Source: Planctomycetota bacterium
GTDB taxonomy: Bacteria; Planctomycetota; SBBH01; JACQRN01
Assembly: GCA_016206515.1 (NCBI GenBank)
Contig: JACQRN010000054.1
Location: forward strand, 1-9,017
Direction of reading: 5' to 3'
Length of the DNA stretch: 9,017 nucleotides
The position numbers and the translations under genes are program-made. Numbering within the stretch: position 1 is the first letter of the stretch; the number at the start of each line of letters is the position of its first letter. The notes under the pieces are model-generated. The model searched no databases. It was not told the DNA's origin and saw only the letters and a program-made list of their open reading frames with translations. Positions 5,714 through 9,017 of this stretch are shown piece after piece.

Positions 5714-7132
5714 CCGCCTCGCCAGGTCGCGCAGCGCCTCCGTCTCCGCGTCGGAGGCGTGGCCGGAGAGCGCCTCCAGCGCCTCCCGCGTCCGGCCGCA
5801 CCGCAGCAGGACGCGGGAGCGGTCCTTCGCGACGGCGGGCGTGGCCGGCCCTGCGGCGAGCGCCGAGAGCGCCCCGTCGGCGTCCCCCAGCGCCAGGCGC
5901 GCCGCGGCGAGAGAACGGACCACCGCCTCGCGAGCGGGGGAGTCCGGCCGCACGGTCGCCATCAGGGCTTCCCACTCTCTGCCCGCCGCCGCGGCATTCC
6001 CCGTCTGCATCAGGGCGTACGCCCGGTGATGACGGGCATCCGCATGGCCGGGGACGAGGGAGAGCGCCCGGTCGAGCGGCGCGAGCGCCTCCGCGCACCG
6101 TCCCAGCCGACAGAGGAGGACCCCCTCGAGATGATGGCGCGCGAACCCGATCCCCTCCGGGAGCGCCCGCACGATCCCCAGGGCGCGCGTGGCATCGCCG
6201 TGTGCCCCCTCGAGGCGCGCCTCCAGGAGCGCCCCCTCTCCCTGGCGGTCGCGCGGAAGCCTCCCCCGCGCGACCGCCACGCGCGTGCGCGCCTCCCCAA
6301 GGAGCGCGGGATCGCCGGGCGAGCGCGCGCATGCGTCCACCGCGAAGCGGACGCGCTCCAGGAGGATCTGCGGGTGGTCCGGGGCGAGAGAGAACGCCCT
6401 CTCCAGGGAGGCGGCCGCCTCCCGGGGCACCCCCTCGCGCGCCTGGGCGAGCGCCAGGTCGTACCACGCGCGCTCGTCGTGCGGCTCCTCCCCGGTCCGG
6501 ATCCGGCCCAGGCGCAGGTAGTAGGCGCGCTTGCGCGTGGACGCCCCTTCGAGCGTCCCGAGGTGGTGGATCGGCGCCGCCAGGAACCCCACGCGGGAAG
6601 GGGGCAAGGCGGAGACATCCAGCATCTCGTGCAGGCGCCCGGCGAACCGGAGCGCCGCCGCGCGCCGCCATAGCCGGTACGCCGTGGAGGGGTACCAGCC
6701 GACGGCGCCGGACGCCTCGGGATGCGCGTCCGGCGCGGGACGGAGCTCCTCCGGTGCGCACGCGGAGGCGTCGCGGACGTAGTTGCGGCACACCATCCAC
6801 CACGCATCGTGCGTAGGGGCCAGAGCCGCGCGCACGACGGAGTGGTCGGCGCCATCCAGACGTTCGTCCGCATCGAGCACGAGCACCCATTCCCCGCGGG
6901 CGTGCGCCAGGAGGGCGTTGCGCGCCTCGGCGAAGTGGTCGGTCCAGAGGATCGCCTCCACGCGCGCGCCGCGCGCGCGGGCGAGCGCGACGGTGCCGTC
7001 CGAGGACCCCGTATCCCCGACCACGACCTCGTCGGCAAGGCCGCGCGCGGAATCGAGGCACCCGCCGAGGGCGCGTTCCTCGTCCCGCGCCAGGACGCAC
7101 AGCGTCAGGCGCGCTAGCGCGCGGACACTCAT
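5702..7132 (-). CDS. Family 2 glycosyltransferase with C-terminal TPR repeats
   Basis: Predicted cytoplasmic GT-A glycosyltransferase of 476 residues that transfers a sugar from a nucleotide donor. Residues 8-95 carry the GT2 core: TLCVLARDEE at 10-19, DEVVVGDTGSSDGT at 34-47, FAEARNALL at 67-75, and the metal-binding DAD in VLDADERLD at 86-93. A GRLHE motif lies at 165-169. The layout resembles the WaaE/SunS-like branch. From about 219 the protein becomes helical with TPR-like units, for example DERAWYDLALAQAREG at 219-234 and ARHHLEGVLLCRLGRCAEAL at 331-350, with two or three further units to about 455. TPRs probably bind a protein or acceptor. There are no membrane segments. The ATG at 7132 overlaps the mutase stop as ATGA, indicating coupled translation. 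The last three codons and the TAA come from the REP-like element. Donor and acceptor cannot be told. Confidence 0.88.
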   Translation of the reverse strand: MSVRALARLTLCVLARDEERALGGCLDSARGLADEVVVGDTGSSDGTVALARARGARVEAILWTDHFAEARNALLAHARGEWVLVLDADERLDGADHSVVRAALAPTHDAWWMVCRNYVRDASACAPEELRPAPDAHPEASGAVGWYPSTAYRLWRRAAALRFAGRLHEMLDVSALPPSRVGFLAAPIHHLGTLEGASTRKRAYYLRLGRIRTGEEPHDERAWYDLALAQAREGVPREAAASLERAFSLAPDHPQILLERVRFAVDACARSPGDPALLGEARTRVAVARGRLPRDRQGEGALLEARLEGAHGDATRALGIVRALPEGIGFARHHLEGVLLCRLGRCAEALAPLDRALSLVPGHADARHHRAYALMQTGNAAAAGREWEALMATVRPDSPAREAVVRSLAAARLALGDADGALSALAAGPATPAVAKDRSRVLLRCGRTREALEALSGHASDAETEALRDLARRGRG

Positions 7133-8481
7133 CCGGCGATCGGGGTCCCGAGCATCTCACCGAGCCGCGCGCGGGAGGCGTCGAGCGTGGGGCGGTCGTC
7201 CGCCTCGAGATTCAGGCGCACCAGGGGTTCCGTGTTCGACTTGCGCAGGTTGAACCACCAGCGGCCGTACGCGACGGTGAGGCCGTCGAGCCAGTCCGCC
7301 TTCCCGTCGGCAAACCGCTCCGCGGCGCGCCTCAGGGTCGCGTCCGGATCCGCGACGCGGAAGTTCACCTCGCCGGTCTGAAAGGTCCGCCGCAGGGGGC
7401 CGGCGAGGCGCGACAGCGGCTCGCCGGAGCGGGCGAGGAGCCCGAGGAAGGAGACGGTCGCCACGAGCGCCGAATCGCAGAAGAAGTTGTCCCGGAAATA
7501 GAAATGGCCGGACAGCTCCCCCGCGAACACCGCGTTCAGGCGCCGCATCGTCGCCTTGATGAAGGAGTGCCCCACCCGCTCGCGGACAGGGATTCCTCCC
7601 GCCTTTTGGATCTCCTCGGCGACCACGCGGCTGGACCGCAGATCGTAGACGACGGTGCCTCCCGGCGCGGACGCCAGGAAGGCTCGCGCCAGGAGCGCCG
7701 TGGCCAGGTCGGATCCCAGCACACCCCCCTGCTCGTCGATGAAGACGCAGCGGTCCGCGTCGCCGTCGTACGCGATCCCGACGAGAGCCCCCTCGCGCAC
7801 GACCGTGTCGCGCAGGTCGCGCAGGTTCGCCTCGACGAGGGGGTTCGGCGGATGGTTCGGGAAGCGGCCGTCCGGCTCGAGGTACAGCGGAATGATCTCG
7901 ATCGGCAGGTCCCGCAGCGCCGTCGGGATCGCCGCGCCAGCCATGCCGTTCCCCCCGTCGAGCACCACCCGCATCGGGGCGCGCGCATGACCCAGGAGCG
8001 CCCCCGCGAAGGAGCGCACGTGGACACGGTACGCCTCTTGGATGTCGACCGTCCGCACCTTTCCGGCGGCTGCCGCGGCAGACGGACCCCCTGCCTCCGC
8101 CATCTCGGAGATCGGCCGGATCCCGTCGTCGTACGAGACCGGCGCCGCCTGGGCGCGGCACATCTTGAAACCGTTGTCGTGGGGGGGGTTGTGCGAGGCG
8201 GTCACCATCAGCCCCGCGTCCGCCCGGAGCGAGGCGGTCGCGAAGTAGAGCATCGGGGTCGTGGAGAGGCCGATGTCGATCACCTCGCACCCCATCCGCG
8301 TCAACCCCTCGCGCGCGGAGGCGGCGAGCGCCTCGGAACTGACCCGGACGTCGCGTCCGAGAACCACCGTCCGAACCTTCAGGAACGAGGCGAACGAGGC
8401 GGCGATCCGGACCGCCTTCGCCGGGTCGAGCTCCTCGGGAACCCGGCCTCGGATGTCGTACGCCTTGTAGATGCTTCTCAT
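7129..8481 (-). CDS. Phosphomannomutase/phosphoglucomutase (alpha-D-phosphohexomutase family)
   Basis: Interconverts hexose-6-phosphate and hexose-1-phosphate, supplying precursors for nucleotide sugars such as GDP-mannose or UDP-glucose. It has 450 residues, the standard length, with all four domains. Phosphoserine loop TASHNP has Ser96 at 94-99; the Mg loop is DGDADR at 239-244; the sugar-specificity loop is GELSGH at 321-326; and the phosphate-binding loop is RKSNTEP at 413-419. GELSGH matches the GE.SGH form of dual-specificity PMM/PGM (AlgC/ManB-like) enzymes rather than phosphoglucosamine mutase (GlmM). Substrate choice within that group stays open. The ATG at 8481 gives the typical YKAYDIRG start. 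Upstream is an AT-rich stretch without Shine-Dalgarno, preceded by a strong hairpin. Its stop overlaps the glycosyltransferase start, so the two are likely co-translated. Confidence 0.95.
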   Translation of the reverse strand: MRSIYKAYDIRGRVPEELDPAKAVRIAASFASFLKVRTVVLGRDVRVSSEALAASAREGLTRMGCEVIDIGLSTTPMLYFATASLRADAGLMVTASHNPPHDNGFKMCRAQAAPVSYDDGIRPISEMAEAGGPSAAAAAGKVRTVDIQEAYRVHVRSFAGALLGHARAPMRVVLDGGNGMAGAAIPTALRDLPIEIIPLYLEPDGRFPNHPPNPLVEANLRDLRDTVVREGALVGIAYDGDADRCVFIDEQGGVLGSDLATALLARAFLASAPGGTVVYDLRSSRVVAEEIQKAGGIPVRERVGHSFIKATMRRLNAVFAGELSGHFYFRDNFFCDSALVATVSFLGLLARSGEPLSRLAGPLRRTFQTGEVNFRVADPDATLRRAAERFADGKADWLDGLTVAYGRWWFNLRKSNTEPLVRLNLEADDRPTLDASRARLGEMLGTPIAG

Positions 8482-8493
8482 TTCAATTTTAAG

Positions 8494-8528
8494 GCAAAGT
8501 GCGGCGGCATCCTACCGCCGCACTTTGC
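8494..8528 (-). promoter_or_regulatory. Intercistronic 14-bp perfect hairpin
   Basis: Arms 8494-8507 and 8515-8528 are exactly complementary (GCAAAGTGCGGCGG with its reverse complement) around a 7-nt loop. On the minus-strand transcript the aminotransferase stop, TAG (8514-8512), lies in the loop, and the mutase ATG starts 12 nt past the stem. What follows the stem is CTTAAAATTGAA, not a T-run, so a canonical intrinsic terminator is not supported. Plausible roles are mRNA end protection or partial polarity between the two genes, or control of mutase translation. It lacks the GTAG-palindrome form of the elements at 5655-5713. Confidence 0.6.
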
Positions 8529-9017
8529 GGACCGCCGCACGGACCGCTTCGGCGAAGATCGAGGCGCCCACGTCGATCTCGGACGGCCGCACGACCAGGG
8601 GCGGGCAGAACCGCACCGTGCTGGGGCCCGCGGTCAACAACAGCAGCCCCCGCCGGAACGCCTCCTCGACGACGCGGTCGGCGAGCGCGGGATCGGGTTC
8701 GCGCGAGCCTCGCTCCGTCACGAAATCCGCCCCGATCATCAGGCCACGTCCGCGGACCCGCGCGAGCCGTGGGAATCCCCCCGCGATCCCCTCCAGGCGC
8801 GCGTGGAGGCGCTCCCCCATCCGCCGTGCGTTGTCGACGAGCCCCCCGCGCAACAGCCGGATCGTCTCGAGCGCGGCGGCGCACGCCAGCGGGTTCCCAC
8901 CGAAGGTGTTCGCGTGCGCCCCGCGCGGCCAGCGCATGATCGAGGCGGGCGCGACGATCGCCCCGAGCGGGAGCCCGGAGGCGATCCCCTTCGCGATGCA
9001 CAGGATGTCGGGGACCA
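8512..9017 (-). CDS. Class III PLP-dependent aminotransferase, C-terminal part (5' end outside window)
   Basis: Fold-type I pyridoxal-phosphate aminotransferase of subgroup III (GABA / ornithine / acetylornithine family), transferring an amino group usually from an omega-amine to a 2-oxo acid. Only the last 167 residues or so are in the window; the frame is open to the edge. Near the edge, VPDILCIAKGIASGLPLGA contains the Schiff-base lysine in AKG (codon 8991-8989). HANTFGGNPLACAAA follows, then a small domain with GRGLMIGADF and the closing VRFCPPLVVRPSEID block. An ATG at 8937 exists but lies downstream of the PLP lysine, so it is internal. These features suggest a GABA-type enzyme, but substrate specificity lies mostly in the missing N-terminal part. 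It is the first visible gene of the minus operon, and its stop sits in the loop of the 14-bp hairpin. Confidence 0.9.
   Translation of the reverse strand, partial: VPDILCIAKGIASGLPLGAIVAPASIMRWPRGAHANTFGGNPLACAAALETIRLLRGGLVDNARRMGERLHARLEGIAGGFPRLARVRGRGLMIGADFVTERGSREPDPALADRVVEEAFRRGLLLLTAGPSTVRFCPPLVVRPSEIDVGASIFAEAVRAAVRKVRR

Noticed and set aside
5465..6673. 402-residue plus-strand open frame over the convergent junction and the glycosyltransferase
   Set aside because: It would read through the REP-like hairpins and antisense to a gene with clear GT2 motifs; its composition is Arg/Pro-rich with no recognisable domain.
8481..8493. Promoter (TTAAAATTG, -10-like) in front of the mutase
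   Set aside because: It is an AT-rich patch in GC-rich DNA, but I cannot see a matching -35 element, and the spacing to the ATG is almost nil.
8481..8528. Rho-independent terminator after the aminotransferase
   Set aside because: The stem is strong, but neither side is followed by a T-tract. The downstream mutase follows immediately on the same strand, so I list the element as a hairpin of unknown role.
1..9017. CRISPR array, tRNA/rRNA gene, insertion sequence, phage or defence island
   Set aside because: No direct-repeat arrays, cloverleaf-like sequences, transposase motifs or defence domains were found on either strand. The coding content is housekeeping and glycan-related.

Overview
The window is very GC-rich, gene-dense DNA, most likely from an uncultured bacterium. 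Its proteins are Arg/Ala/Gly-rich rather than acidic, which argues against a haloarchaeon. Shine-Dalgarno motifs are weak or absent, and many genes join through 4-bp ATGA/GTGA overlaps. I cannot name the phylum. The most informative taxonomic clue is that both phenylalanyl-tRNA synthetase subunits are of the archaeal/eukaryotic type, which among bacteria is best known from spirochaetes.

Layout. Positions 1-5625 hold one tightly packed plus-strand directon: pheS (5' end outside the window), pheT, a MobA-type molybdopterin guanylyltransferase, a long-chain polyprenyl diphosphate synthase, a type-4 [4Fe-4S] uracil-DNA glycosylase, and a small unrecognised membrane protein. Gaps are 7-12 bp or 4-bp overlaps. 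Positions 5626-5713 are the convergent junction and hold a pair of head-to-head, GTAG-tagged palindromes that look like REP elements arranged as a BIME. One of them supplies the stop codon of the neighbouring minus-strand gene. Positions 5702-9017 hold a minus-strand operon, read right to left: a class III PLP aminotransferase (N-terminal part outside the window), a phosphomannomutase/phosphoglucomutase, and a family 2 glycosyltransferase with a TPR tail. The last two overlap by ATGA. A perfect 14-bp inverted repeat lies between the aminotransferase and the mutase, with the aminotransferase stop codon in its loop.

How the genes work together. The plus directon mixes housekeeping functions (translation, Mo/W cofactor, isoprenoid chain for quinone or lipid carrier, DNA repair) and does not look like a single pathway. 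In the minus operon, the mutase (sugar-1-phosphate supply) and the glycosyltransferase (sugar transfer) plausibly serve cell-surface glycan or glycoprotein synthesis; the aminotransferase's link to them is unclear. I see no CRISPR array, transposase, phage, toxin-antitoxin or defence gene. The unusual signals are the REP-like pair, the intercistronic hairpin with its possible 10-codon leader, and the archaeal-type PheRS with a changed active-site motif.
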